From Heterodera schachtii (taxonomy: Eukaryota > Nematoda > Chromadorea > Rhabditida > Heteroderidae), in NCBI GenBank assembly GCA_023374025.1, contig SIJG01000001.1:4966828-5030827 (forward strand): a stretch of DNA of 64,000 nucleotides, in the 5' to 3' direction. Both the position numbers and the translations under genes were made by a program. Under the pieces are notes generated by a model. It was given only the letters and a program-made list of their open reading frames with translations. It was not told the DNA's origin and ran no database searches. This document shows positions 50,201 through 61,618 of the stretch, in pieces. The first letter of the stretch is position 1, and every line of letters begins with the position of its first letter.

Positions 50201-53200
50201 TCCTACGACAATTTTTTAATGTCATAAATAATATTTTTGTTTTGTTTTTCCATTAGTGATTTTGGTCATTTTTGGACAAAATCTGTCAATCCGTCGCTAA
50301 AATTTCTGTCGTCCACTCTTTTCATGTATGAAACTTGAGCCAAAATAACATGATCCTTTCCGTAAAAATGACAGGGCCTACCATTTTGGAAATGAGACGT
50401 ACGAATCGTTGAGCACTTGGTTGCAGAGAACAGTGCGTCCAGAACAAACAGAACGAGTGCCGTCCTCGGGTAGGCAACGGTAGCTGACGCCGTGCTGTTT
50501 GCAAGTGTTGTAGTCTGAAACAAAGACACTTATTTATTAGGATTTTGCCACAATTTATGGCAATCTTAGGGATGAAAATGGTAATTGTTAGACCAATGTG
50601 TTCGGCAAGGTCCCGTGGGAGACGTTCCTCCAATGGTCGATGCTTCCGCGAATGCGCACCAATCGCCGTTTGTCCTCCCAAAATGTCTTTGAACTGCTTG
50701 AGCAGTTCTGGATGTTCTCTTGAATGGCATTTTTAGGCTAATTGAATATAAACAATTGGTATTACGCCAAAAAAGGTGTGATCAAATCGACGAGTTCCGA
50801 ACGTGACACCAAACTTTTGTTGTACATCACCAAAGTACGCATGAAATTCTCAAAAATCGTTTCGCTTTGCAATGCCCGATGGATCTAAAGGCAGTGCCAT
50901 GATGCACAAAGCAAAAGCCCAATAAAATACCTTCTCGAAAATCACAAAGTCTCTCAGCGGAATTTCCTCCAAAATTTCCGCAACTCCCACATCGTAAGTG
51001 ATCTTGTTAACAGAAGTCTTAGCCTTCTGTAACAAAAGAATTGTTCGATTGAAATAATGTGTCCCTGTTTCTCTCCATAATGTCTTTTTTACCAACTTTT
51101 GCATTCAAATTCGCCTGCTCCTTTCCGAATTGCCTTTTATGAACAGTGTCCGCACTCTTCGCCGCCGTTGGCTTTGTGTTTTGTGCCGTTTGCATTGGTT
51201 GTTGTTGTTCTTTCTGCTGCTTCTGTTTCTGCTCCATCACTTCCCTTTTTCCCTCTTCTTCCAACTTTGGCTTTTGCTGCTCATTTTGGTGCTCTGTAAA
51301 GTCCAATTTGGCGTCAGGCAAAAACGATTTGAAGTCGCGCATCAAATCCAATTCGTTGTGAAAGAGCCGAGAAACGCGTTGGTAAACCTCCGCCTCACTC
51401 CATTTCTGAACAAAGTGGCAATTCGAAAGAAAATTCACCCAAAAACCACCTGATCTCCTTCACACTGTTGATAGTTTCCCAAAATGTTAAGGAATTCACG
51501 ATAAACATCCGGTCTGTCCGCAAATCTCCCCTAAAAGCGAAATTTCCATCGAACGATCAGCCAAAGCCCCCATTTCTCACCTTTATTCGGTTTAGGTAGC
51601 CCAATGCCTCGCTGAAATGGATGAGTTGTCCTGTTTTGGTGGTTGGTTGTTGCGGTTGCTGATTTTGAATATTATGCTCCGATTCGCAAGATAAAACCTT
51701 TTGCTGGCTTTGAGTGCCCTCTTGACTTATCCTTTGAGAACCTCCATCAATTGAAGGTCGAACTATTTCATTTTCAACTTCCATTGGAATTGTCGTAAGA
51801 GGCTATATTACAAAAACAATGAATCGAAAACGTAAAAATTAAATACATTTTCAGTATGGACGTGTACATATCGGACAGATTGTCCAATTCCTGTGGGGGA
51901 CTCGCTGATGGCCGTATTCGGCTTCGAGACTGAATGACTTTGAATTGTAGGAACAGATGACGAGGAAGGCAAAGGAATTTGTGGAGAAGCAGCAGCAACA
52001 GCAAGTTCCATCCCGTCTTCGATCAGATCGCCACCGATTGCAAAAGCTAAAAAATAAATAAAAAATGAAAGAACATAACATAGTCCTAATTTCCAAACTA
52101 TTAAATCAATTTCCTTACAAATTAGTGTCGGTGAATAACGAAAGATAATGGTGTGCACCCCAAAATTTCGCCGCAGAAATTAAAAAAAGTTTCAAACTTA
52201 GAAATTTTTTTACAATTAGACACTTTTATAAGAAAATTTCAAGAAAAAACAGTATAAAAATCATTGAAATTAAAAAAAAATTTCTCGAAATTTTGTTGGA
52301 AAAATTTTTAAAAATTTCTGAGGCGAGGTTTTGCTTCGGCAAGATATTGTCCAGTCCCCAAGATAATGCTTTCTGTCCCTGTTTTTCTGAATTGGTCATT
52401 CTCCCGATTTGTTAGGTCCGTCTCCCACAATAACTAACAATTATTGATCATACTGCTGCTTCCGTTCGGTTCGAAAATGAATATGTGGCTGCCATGAACT
52501 CGCACTTCGTAGCCATGAGGGAGAAAAGTGTTGAAGCCGTCAATCAATTCGGGGTATGCTTGAAACAGTTGACTGACTCGTCTAATTACGCCATTAGTGT
52601 CAATTCTTTGAAACAAAACAATCACAAAAAAAAAAAAATTAAAATAAAATTACGTATGCGATTTAAACTCCTTCATAACTTCGAGGAAATCGTTGTAAAC
52701 TTGCGGGTCATTTGAAAATTGCTGTCGAACTTTTTCTGCATAATTAATATATTTCTTAACATTTGAAACGACGAAAAGTAATTACCAAGGTAGGATAATG
52801 CATCATCGACTTGCAATTTCTGAATAAAGGAAAAGTTGGATAGTCAAATTTACAGCGAGCAAAACCCTGCTTTTGACGTTCGGCTGAATTTGTGACTGAA
52901 CCACAGCTATTTTCTGCACCGGTTGCTGCTGTTGCTGGTACACAACAGCAGCCGATTGCGGTTTGGGTGATCCTCTTGTCAATTCATTTTTTTGGGATAG
53001 GACAAATTGGGGGTGCTGAGATTGTAATTGCTGTTGTTGCTGCTGACCATCCAAAAAAGAACACTGCTGCTGCTGTTGATGGTGGCCTGTTGAGCCATGC
53101 GGTAGTATGAAAGTGGTGTGGTGATGATCAATTGCTCTCGTTGTTACATTGGGAGTTTTTAGGGTGGGATTATTTGGGGTAGTTGTATGTCCAACAATTG

Positions 53201-53282
53201 ATGGTTGTAGCTGATGAACCACATTTTGAGGACTGGCAGGCGGTACGCTTCCAGGGTGAGAAGGAAAATGGGATTGGCTCAT
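47254..53282 (-). CDS. sin-3: SIN3 transcriptional corepressor scaffold
   Basis: SIN3 holds histone deacetylases on chromatin. Twenty-two phased exons give about 1438 residues. Coding order: 52866-53282, 52786-52819, 52654-52735, 52439-52605, 51847-52046, 51581-51802, 51450-51530, 51097-51405, 50931-51026, 50766-50884, 50594-50718, 50382-50514, 49939-49987, 49726-49889, 49083-49678, 48834-49033, 48359-48801, 48092-48302, 47834-48048, 47535-47802, 47397-47480, 47254-47355. Gln/His-rich N-terminus; PAH1 ([17 protein letters not shown]...), PAH2 ([13 protein letters not shown]...), PAH3 ([13 protein letters not shown]...[11 protein letters not shown]); HDAC-interaction region with [21 protein letters not shown]-terminal SIN3 domain ([20 protein letters not shown]). 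One intron, 47803-47833, is only 31 bp. Confidence 0.93.
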
Positions 53283-53467
53283 TTATAGCAGAAATGCTTA
53301 ATTAGAATTAAAAATTAACAGCAATTGACGGGAATCATTTTTTTGCGTCTTAGTTATTATGACGAGAAGCCCAAAAATAGCATTTTCTCCGAACAAATTT
53401 TTGTTTTTTAGAGCGACTTATAAAAATATAAAACACATACCTATTTTGGCGTTTGGCAGATAAAAAC

Positions 53468-55473
53468 CAAGGGCGTAGCCAGACCCTTAGCTTTGGGGGG
53501 GGGGGGGCTGAAGTCAAAAATTCGATTTTTAGGGGTGTATTTTTCTTTTTTAAGTCGATTTTTAGGGGTGTATTTTACAAAATCTTTCGCCGTTTTTAGC
53601 CAAAAAATTAATATTTTTTTTTGCCATTTTGGTCTCCATTTTTCGGTAATACTGGAGAATCTGGGCTCCACCCAAAAAAAAATTTTTTTTTTTTCTTTTA
53701 TAAAAAGTTTAACCCTGGGGTTTTCGGGGCTTCTGATCACAAATATTATATTAGATTTGCAAAAATCATTGATTCTATCATTTATTTTAAAAGTCATAGA
53801 TTTTCGAAATTTTTTCAATATGGTTAAATGTTTCTAAAAATTGATTATTGGCAGATAATAAGTGTTTTGTTTATGTTTTTGTGATTGTTCTATGATCATC
53901 TCATTGGCTAGTAAAAAGTGCGGAAAATATTGATCATAGGCCCCAAACTCAAAAATGCTTAAAAACGGTCAGAATCGATCTAAAAAGGTTTGAAATGGAT
54001 AGGAAAAATAGAATTAGGGGCGCGCTTGCCCTTTTTCAGGATGAAAAGTGCCGAAAATGGAGTGCCAAACTCAGCTGGGACTCAAGTGACCGCATTATAA
54101 AAAGCAGTCAAAAGACATTATAAATAATTTTTCTAGGGTAAATTGTGGCGCTGATCACGAATTTGACCTTTATTTTGCAAAATTCAGAACCCTGAACCCA
54201 AATTATGAAGTCGAACCGACTATGTAATAGGTCCTCAAAATCCTTAAAACTATTTTTAAACCATTAGTCAGAAAATGGGAAAAGAAGGTCAAATATAAGT
54301 TTGATTTAGCTTATTGCGCTAAAAAACCGCCGCACACTCGACTACGGCGGCCAGTAGGTGGGGCGAGACTACGGGCTACGGAAGAAGTCCGCGCGTGGTC
54401 CGCAGGCGGTTGACTGATTGGCGGGGGCCCTTCGGGCCCCCGCAGTCAACCGCCTGTGGCGCTCGTCAGACTGCTTCCTCCGCCCTCCGTCTCGCCCCAC
54501 TACTTGCTCCGTCTTCGCATGCTCCCTTTTGCGAAAGTTAGATTGTCTTCGATTTGGGGTGTTTTTGAGTTTGGGAGCTCAGATAAAAATTTACCCCTAA
54601 GCCTAAGCTGAAGCCTAAGCCTAGGCTTAATTTTGAATTTTGTCGAAAATTAAATTTCGGTTTTTTGTTCGAGTCAGGGTTCGGTGTTCGAATTTGGTCA
54701 AAATGGATGTCTTTCAGCAACCTCAAAACCCCTTAATAATATGTTTTCTTTTATTTATAAATTTTGAGTTTTTGTTCGAATTTGGGTTCAGGGTTCTGAA
54801 TTTTGCAAAATAAAGGTCAAATTCGTGATCAGCGCCAAAAATTACCCTAGAAAATTATTTAAAATGTCTTTTGACTGCTTTTTATAATGCGGTCACTTGA
54901 GTCCCAGCTGAGTTTGGCACTCCATTTTCGGCACTTTTCATCCTGAAAAAGGGCAAGCGCGCCCCTAATTCTATTTTTCCAACCCATTTCGAACATTTTT
55001 ACATCGATTCTGACCGTTTTTAAGCATTTTTGAGTTTGGGGCCTATGATCAATATTTACCAAAAGTGCTGCTTATATATGGTTGCTTCACCCGAAAAAGG
55101 CTGCAAAATTTGACCATATTGACAAGATTTTAAAAATCTAAGATTTTCAAAATAATGATAGAATCAATGATTTTTGCAAATCTGATATCATATTCGTGAT
55201 CAGAAGCCCCGAAAACCCCCGGGTTAGTCTTTTCATAACAGAAAGAAAAATTTTTTTGGGTGGAGCCCAGATTCTCCAGTATTACCCATTTTTCAAAAAT
55301 ATGGTCAAATGGGGGTCCGGCGGTGCCGATAGGCGCCGCCGGGAAAATTTTTGAGTATTTTATGTTAAGAAAATTGCTTAAAATTTAAAAAAATTTACTG
55401 AACATTTTTTACTTTTTGGGTTTCGGGGGGGGGGGGCTTTAGCCCCCTCAGCCCCCCCCTGCCTACGCCCTTG
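53468..55473. mobile_element. 2-kb foldback DNA transposon with target duplication
   Basis: The ends are perfect 11-bp inverted repeats, CAAGGGCGTAG at 53468 and CTACGCCCTTG ending at 55473, flanked by the direct repeat ataaaaac (53460-53467 and 55474-55481). Inside, arms of roughly 600 bp pair: 53640-54250 with 54740-55290. The centre (54330-54540) is GC-rich with nested palindromes, including 54421-54443. No transposase ORF. An 8-bp duplication fits hAT-type elements; if the outer G is counted, it could be 9 bp as in Mutator types. It sits between the two SIN3 genes. Confidence 0.88.
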
Positions 55474-55481
55474 ATAAAAAC

Positions 55482-56090
55482 ACATCAAAAAACTAAAAAA
55501 AAAAAAAACAAAAAAATGAAAAACACACCGCTAAACATTAACATTCTTGCCATTTCTTATAGCATTTTCAAAATTTCCTTTCTTTATTTCGTGTGATTTC
55601 GAACCCCTAACTCGAAATCGAACAAAAGCTCGAAAAATTAATTTTTAGAATTTTCAATTTTTGTTTCGAATTCCGTTAAGAACAATGGAATTGATAAATA
55701 TGGAGGTCAGATTCGTGATCAGCGAGCGACCTACAAAACCCCCAGGAGCAAACAACATCTTACAAAAAACAAAAAGGGTCCCTTTAAAATATGTTAACTT
55801 TTAACATAGCGCCAAATTTTTTTAGTTTTTGTAAGGAAATAAAGAATCTTAAGGGCTATCGAATTGGTACCTAAAATATTTAATCTGATTAATTGACAAT
55901 GTTTTTTTTTTGAAAAACTACGATTCGGGGCACTTTAGAGAGATCGGGCGATAGTTTTTTCGCCCCCGGAAAGAAACCAGGCGGTAATTAGTATTTCACG
56001 GGTTTGTGGATGTTTAGATTATGATGTTTAAGCCATTTGGTATGAGTTTCTTGGACATTTGGTGGTCAGGTCGTGAATGTGCGGCGGGAA
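55482..56090. other. AT-rich spacer
   Basis: Holds no ORF. It includes an A-rich tract around 55495-55520. Probably the 3' flank of the second SIN3 gene. Confidence 0.4.
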
Positions 56091-59000
56091 CTAATCATTT
56101 TGTGTGACTAGCGTTTGTCGTTGAGATAGGGAGGTGGTCGCTGCAGAACGCAGAATATTAACAAGAAGTCTTAAGGAAAACATTTATTTCAAATCTTTAG
56201 TTTTTCTTTTCGATACTTACGGATTAACACATCATAATTTGAATCAAAAAAGTTATTAAAAAGAAAAAATGTCTCAGATATGTGGCGCAATTGAAGAATC
56301 AAAATGAAGCCATTGCTGACATAGAAATGCAACATTTTGTTGGTGGTCGGCTCTTCACTGTTGTTTTTGGCGGGACTTTGGCCTGCCACGGACGAACTAG
56401 CGAAATTACACTGGAGTAATTTGGCCAAGGCACGACGATAGCGCACATTTCTGGCCAAGAATTTTGGCTGTCCGCTCTTCCATCCCCTTTTTCTAGGCAA
56501 TGAGTCGTCGTCCAAGTCGCAACCCTTCAAATGCGAGTGTTTTTGAGCCCGGATTCAAATGGTTTGCCTCGTCCTTGAGAAAATGCTTCCAGTTGTGCAG
56601 TGCCACCACATTGGCACTCTCTTCTTCCTCTTCCTCCTCCTCACTTTCCGTCTCGTCCGTGTCAATCAGTTCGATGGTCACCACCGGATGTTCGCGATTG
56701 AAAAAGAACATTTTGAAGCAGTGCTGATTGAGCAACACCTGAAACTGTGGACGAGTTCCAAAGGTCCCTGGTCTATCGGACCTTTTCCATCGCTTCGCTG
56801 TAGTCTTTGTCCACACGAGCAGCGGGTTGCCCACTTTCGCACCCATTGACTCGCTGGTCGAAATATTTCTCGAACTGTTCGACACATTGTCCGCTGGCCG
56901 AGTCGCCGACAAAGTTTTGCAGCTGACGAACCAACGTGTTGACAAGTTTGTCCATTGTGAACAAAACGTATGCTCTGGTGTCGAACATGCTTCTGACAAT
57001 GAATTGGCAAATGTGTATCCGCTGATGTTCATCTACAGAAGAAAAGACCTCAACGTGTCCTCGAATTTGGAGGCGTCGACTTGGCCATCCAGCAGATTCT
57101 TCATTTCCTGCAACATGATCTGGTAGAAATTCTCCGGGTTTTGCAACGGTTTCTTCAGGTCGCGCAGTCCCAAGTGCACGTCAACGGCGTTCATCAGCTG
57201 CGCCTCTACCGAGTCGCCCTTTTCCTCAAACAATTTCTTTTGTCTCTCCCGAATCGCCAACTCCACGTGGTACTCCTCGACAAGCTCTTCAGTGCGCCTT
57301 TTGATCTTTGCTAGTCGATCGCACATGATCGCGTGCAGACGGATGAACAGCACCCACGGGTTGGTACCGTAGAACATCACATAGGCGAGTCGATGTGCGT
57401 CGGTACTCAGTCGGACCACACATTGGGAGGAGAACGGAGCAGCAGCAGAGGCAGCAGAACCGTCGCGGATTACTCTCTCGCCACTCTCTTTCTAATGACG
57501 GGGACAAAATGTTCAGTTTTCACTTTAAGAAAGTGAATTTGATGCTTTTCTTGGCCCACCCTTTGAGACGTGCCACAGCTGTCCACTGATTGACGTCGTT
57601 GTCGCCCTCGGCGTTGTCGTGCGCTTAAAATTGGTTGCCTTTCCCCTTCCTCCGCTCCTTCGTCAGTGCCACTCGGCTTTTCGTCCCCTCTGCTGGTCGT
57701 CTCGCTTTCATCCCCACTTTTTTCTGCATTTCGAAATGGGATAACACTTATCCTTCCGTGACCCTTCCTCACCGCTGGTCTCCTCCACCTCCTCGTTGTC
57801 TGCAAAGGCCATTTCGATGTGCAGCATGAACAGTTTGGGGATGATCGAATGCAGCACTTCCTTTATCTTCGCCTTCTCCCTCTTCGGGATGTTGGGCTGC
57901 CGTTTGATGTAATGCAAAAGCAATTCGTTCGTCTCGTGAAACACTTGCGGATCGGGTGGATACTCAATGGCAACTTGAGGCCCAAAGTCCGCCTCACTCT
58001 CGCCCGACGCGATGGCCTTTTGCAAGTTCTGAAAGAGAAGCCAATGCGTCGGCGTGAACATCGTTTGCTCATCCATTCTCTTTCCCCTCGACTCCCTCCG
58101 TTCGTTGCCCACCTCTGTGTAAATGTTCTCCAATTGCTGAATGAATCCTTTGCTGCGTATGTCCTTCAGGTCGTTCGCTTTGAAGGTCAACGCCTGATGG
58201 TCCAAACTCTTCAGGTAGTTCTTCTCCACTTGGTCCCGCCAAATTTCGTTGTACTCCTTGCGCAACCCGCGACACTCCACGTCCTTCTCCCGGAGACGCC
58301 TCAGCACCATCGGCACGGCCACCAGCGGATTCTCCTTCAGGGCGAACAAAATTTTGCCTCCGTGTTCACTGAAAAGCATGGCCGACGACGAATTTGTGGC
58401 TGGAAATGGTCGAACCCGTAGAGTTTCTTCACCGCCCTCGTCAAAAAGGTGGGGGAACAGCCCAAGTCCTCCTCGCTCATGAACTTCTTCGCGTCTTCGT
58501 GTCCCATCGACTCGATTTTGCGACGCGCGCATTCCAACGCTGTGATGGCGGCCGAATTGACTTCGATGAAAATATCAACCTAGAGAATTTTGAATTCAGA
58601 CGAGCAAGTTTAAATTGACAGTACACACCTCAAAGCGTTCGTCCTCCGTCCGATACATTAAATCCTCATAGGGAGACCTGAACAAAATGTGGAAAATGGT
58701 AAAGGGATTTCATTTGATAGGCCATGCAAATCATTTGTAATGGATTGGACTCTTGAAAAGTGTGAAATAAAGGGAACAGCAGATGATTCCATATCTCACA
58801 GCAATTACTTTTTCGAAGAGATCGGAGCAGAATCTTCCGAGGACCTTAACAAATGATCGTATTTAAATGCAAATATTAAGGTTGCCAATCCTACGACAAT
58901 TTTTTAATGTCATAAATAATATTTTTGTTTTGTTTTTCCATTAGTGATTTTGGTCATTTTTGGACAAAATCTGTCAATCTGTCGTCCACTCTTTTCATGT

Positions 59001-59642
59001 ATGAAACTTGAGCCAAAATAACATGATCCTTTCCGTAAAAATGATAGGGCCTACCATTTTGGAAATGAGACGTACGAATCGTTGAGCACTTGGTTGCAGA
59101 GAACAGTGCGTCCAGAACAAACAGAACGAGTGCCGTCCTCGGGTAGGCAACGGTAGCTGACGCCGTGCTGTTTGCAAGTGTTGTAGTCTGAAACAAAGAC
59201 ACTTATTTATTAGGATTTTGCCACAATTTATGGCAATCTTAGGGATGAAAATGGTAATTGTTAGACCAATGTGTTCGGCAAGGTCCCGTGGGAGACGTTC
59301 CTCCAATGGTCGATGCTTCCGCGAATGCGCACCAATCGCCGTTTGTCCTCCCAAAATGTCTTTGAACTGCTTGAGCAGTTCTGGATGTTCTCTTGAATGA
59401 CATTTTTAGGCTAATTGAATATAAACAATTGGTATTACGCCAAAAAAGGTGTGATCAAATCGACGAGTTCCGAACGTGACACCAAACTTTTGTTGTACAT
59501 CACCAAAGTACGCATGAAATTCTCAAAAATCGTTTCGCTTTGCAATGCCCGATGGATCTAAAGGCAGTGCCATGATGCACAAAGCAAAAGCCCAATAAAA
59601 TACCTTCTCGAAAATCACAAAGTCTCTCAGCTGTCCATCCAT
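56091..59642 (-). CDS. Truncated SIN3 paralog (PAH3 to C-terminal region)
   Basis: Near-identical copy of SIN3 exons 9-20, about 8.7 kb away. Exons (coding order): 59604-59642, 59439-59557, 59267-59391, 59055-59187, 58629-58677, 58416-58579, 57773-58368, 57524-57723, 57049-57491, 56782-56992, 56524-56738, 56221-56492, and probably 56091-56140. The duplicate breaks inside SIN3 exon 9, but new upstream sequence supplies an in-frame ATG ([13 protein letters not shown]), three bases after an acceptor-like gtatttttag. At the 3' end, the last two SIN3 exons are missing; a new gtaagt donor at 56220 and acceptor tctgcag at 56141 would add PTTSLSQRQTLVTQND. That model is fully open at 871 residues, with PAH3 and the HDAC-interaction region but no PAH1 or PAH2. 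A pseudogene is possible, but I see no disabling change. Confidence 0.75.
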
Positions 59643-59830
59643 TATCTAAAAATACGGTAATAATTTAGATGGTAGTTCCCCTTTTTGAAATAAATTTTTT
59701 GAATTTTTTTTTCGAAAAAACATTATTTTAGGGGTCGGAGAATTCTAATTTGACGTTAATTTCGGTAATCCTTTAGAATTGCGGTCCCGACGAAAAATTA
59801 ATTTAAAAATTTTATTTTAGTTTTTTCTAG

Positions 59831-60351
59831 GGTGAAAAAATGTGCTGATTACGAATCTGAGCTCAGATTTTCCAAAATCATTGATTTTATCTATGATTTT
59901 TCATCAAGTACTTGATTTTTTTGAATTTTTTTTATTTTAAAAAATTTTCTTTAAAATTGATTAGTGGTAAAAATACGCTAATCACGAATATAAGCTAAAA
60001 TTTGCAAATCAATGTTTGTGTCCATGTTTTTTCATAAAGTATCGTAAAAAAAAATAATCCGCAGCCAAGCGGATTCGAACCCCAGACCCGCGTCTCATGA
60101 CCCCTAAGGGCCAGTAATTAAATTTCAAAAATCATATAAAACTTTAAATTTGCCTTCTTCATAAATTTAATAGTTTATTCGAAAGCTCTTTTTGAGCTCT
60201 ACAATATCTGTGTATGAGCTTTAACGCCCGATTAATTTTCTTAAAATTTTTGAAAAAATCAAGTACTTGATGAAAAATTATAGATAAAATCAATGATTTT
60301 GCAAAATCTAAGCTCAGATTCGTAATCAGCACCTTTTTTCACTTTGTATGT
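59831..60351. mobile_element. Inverted-repeat MITE upstream of the SIN3 paralog
   Basis: The left arm 59831-59930 is the reverse complement of 60243-60351 with few mismatches (both contain catcaagtacttgatt and gattacgaatct or its complement). Word content overlaps that of the foldback arms at 53.5-55.5 kb. A tRNA-like B-box (ggttcgaatcc on the minus strand, about 60069-60080) lies between the arms. Confidence 0.75.
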
Positions 60352-60858
60352 TTTTCAGTACCAGGTCCCGGTCCCGCTCTATTCTAAGTTCGACCAATGA
60401 CGAACCCCGATTCTGACACAAAGTCCGTACCAAGTTTAAAATTTCGAATTTTCGGCTTTTTGCTCGAGCCCAAGTTCAGGGTTCGACATAGCTCGAAATT
60501 AATGTCAGATTCGGATTCATCGACACTTAAAATTAAATGCTAATTTATTGTTAACTAAACTGCTTTTAATCCAAGCATTTCTTTTACATTTATAAATCGA
60601 AATAAACAATGACAAGACAATTTTTCTTGCTATTAAATACGGATGAAACCCAACTAGTATGAATCTTAAGGGCTATTGAATGATAACAATATTTAATTTG
60701 GTTGCCTTCAACAAAAGTTATGACAACTTTTTTGTCGAAAAATAATAAGAGTCGGGCAGTACTTGGCCTAGCGTTTTATTTTTACCATTAATGTATTCCT
60801 AATCAAACAAGCGATGATTTAATAATAAACGATCAGAGAGATATATTGATCATCGTAT
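60352..60858. other. Intergenic, AT-rich
   Basis: No gene seen. The 3' UTR of the TSPO gene probably occupies the right end. Confidence 0.45.
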
Positions 60859-61618
60859 CTAATCAGAGCAGGATTCCGCTTTCTTATTCTCATTTTTTTC
60901 ACCAGAACCCGCCTCATAGATTGTAAGCTTTGAGTTCCAACAATTCGCCTTCACCGTAAGCCCAGCGCAGAAAATGGCCCAAAGAGTGAAGGGCATGCTG
61001 AATTGGCAAATACAATCGACACAACTCCCAAATAAACTCACGTCCAATAAGCGGAAATCTTGTCGATGTTGTAGAAAGCCACTGAAGTGGCGACGGAAAG
61101 TCCGGCAAGGACAACAGCGTTGGCAGTCAGCTTAAAAAATTTGGACTTGGAAATGGCAAGATTGAACTTGTAGGTTGCCTACCGCCTTGATATCATGTTT
61201 TTTGAGTGTGGGCACCAAAAAACAGCCGCTGAGCAGCGTCGCACCGTACAGTCCCAATGCGATTTTTGAGTCGGTGCAACTGAATCCTGAATCATTCCTT
61301 TTCATCCATTAATTGTCAAAAAACCTGACACCTCCTCCAATTTTGTAGACCAAATAAGAAGCGTAACCGAATGGAATGGTGACGGCAGTGTTGGCCAGCA
61401 AGTAATTGTATTTGCCACAACGGGCGAAAGAAGGAAAATTTTGTTTCTAAAAGCTGATTGGAGTTAATTGCTCACCTCTGGTGTCAGCAAACCTTGAGGA
61501 ATTGAACCAATTCCTGATCTTTGATGGCCATCGTTGAGCCCACGAAGGCGCCAATGGAAGGAACGGCGGCGCACAAAAGTGCGTTGCGAGTGTCCACAGA
61601 AGTCAAAGCAAGAAGCAT
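60859..61618 (-). CDS. Translocator protein TSPO (TspO/MBR family)
   Basis: Five-helix outer mitochondrial membrane protein that binds cholesterol and porphyrins. Exons (coding order): 61493-61618, 61332-61446, 61183-61286, 61042-61130, 60859-60997; 190 residues with consistent phases. Matching blocks in order: CAAVPSIGAFVGSTMAIKDQ (helix 1), NTAVTIPFGYASYLVYKIGGG (helix 2), IALGLYGATLLSGCFLVPTL (helix 3), VVLAGLSVATSVAFYNIDK (helix 4), WTMPFTLWAIFCAGLTVKAN (helix 5). Several landmark residues differ from the vertebrate form (KQNFPSF in place of KPSWHPP; FLVPTL in place of the WAWPPIFF region), so ligand binding may differ. The hydrophilic tail is longer than usual (EAGSGEKNENKKAESCSD). Confidence 0.8.

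Noticed and set aside
54859..55062. 67-codon ORF in the foldback right arm
   Set aside because: No transposase features; its mirror in the left arm is not coding.
60055..60115. tRNA-like sequence with B-box ggttcgaatcc (minus strand)
   Set aside because: The T-arm stem does not pair and the acceptor stem is missing; at best a tRNA-derived relic inside a MITE.
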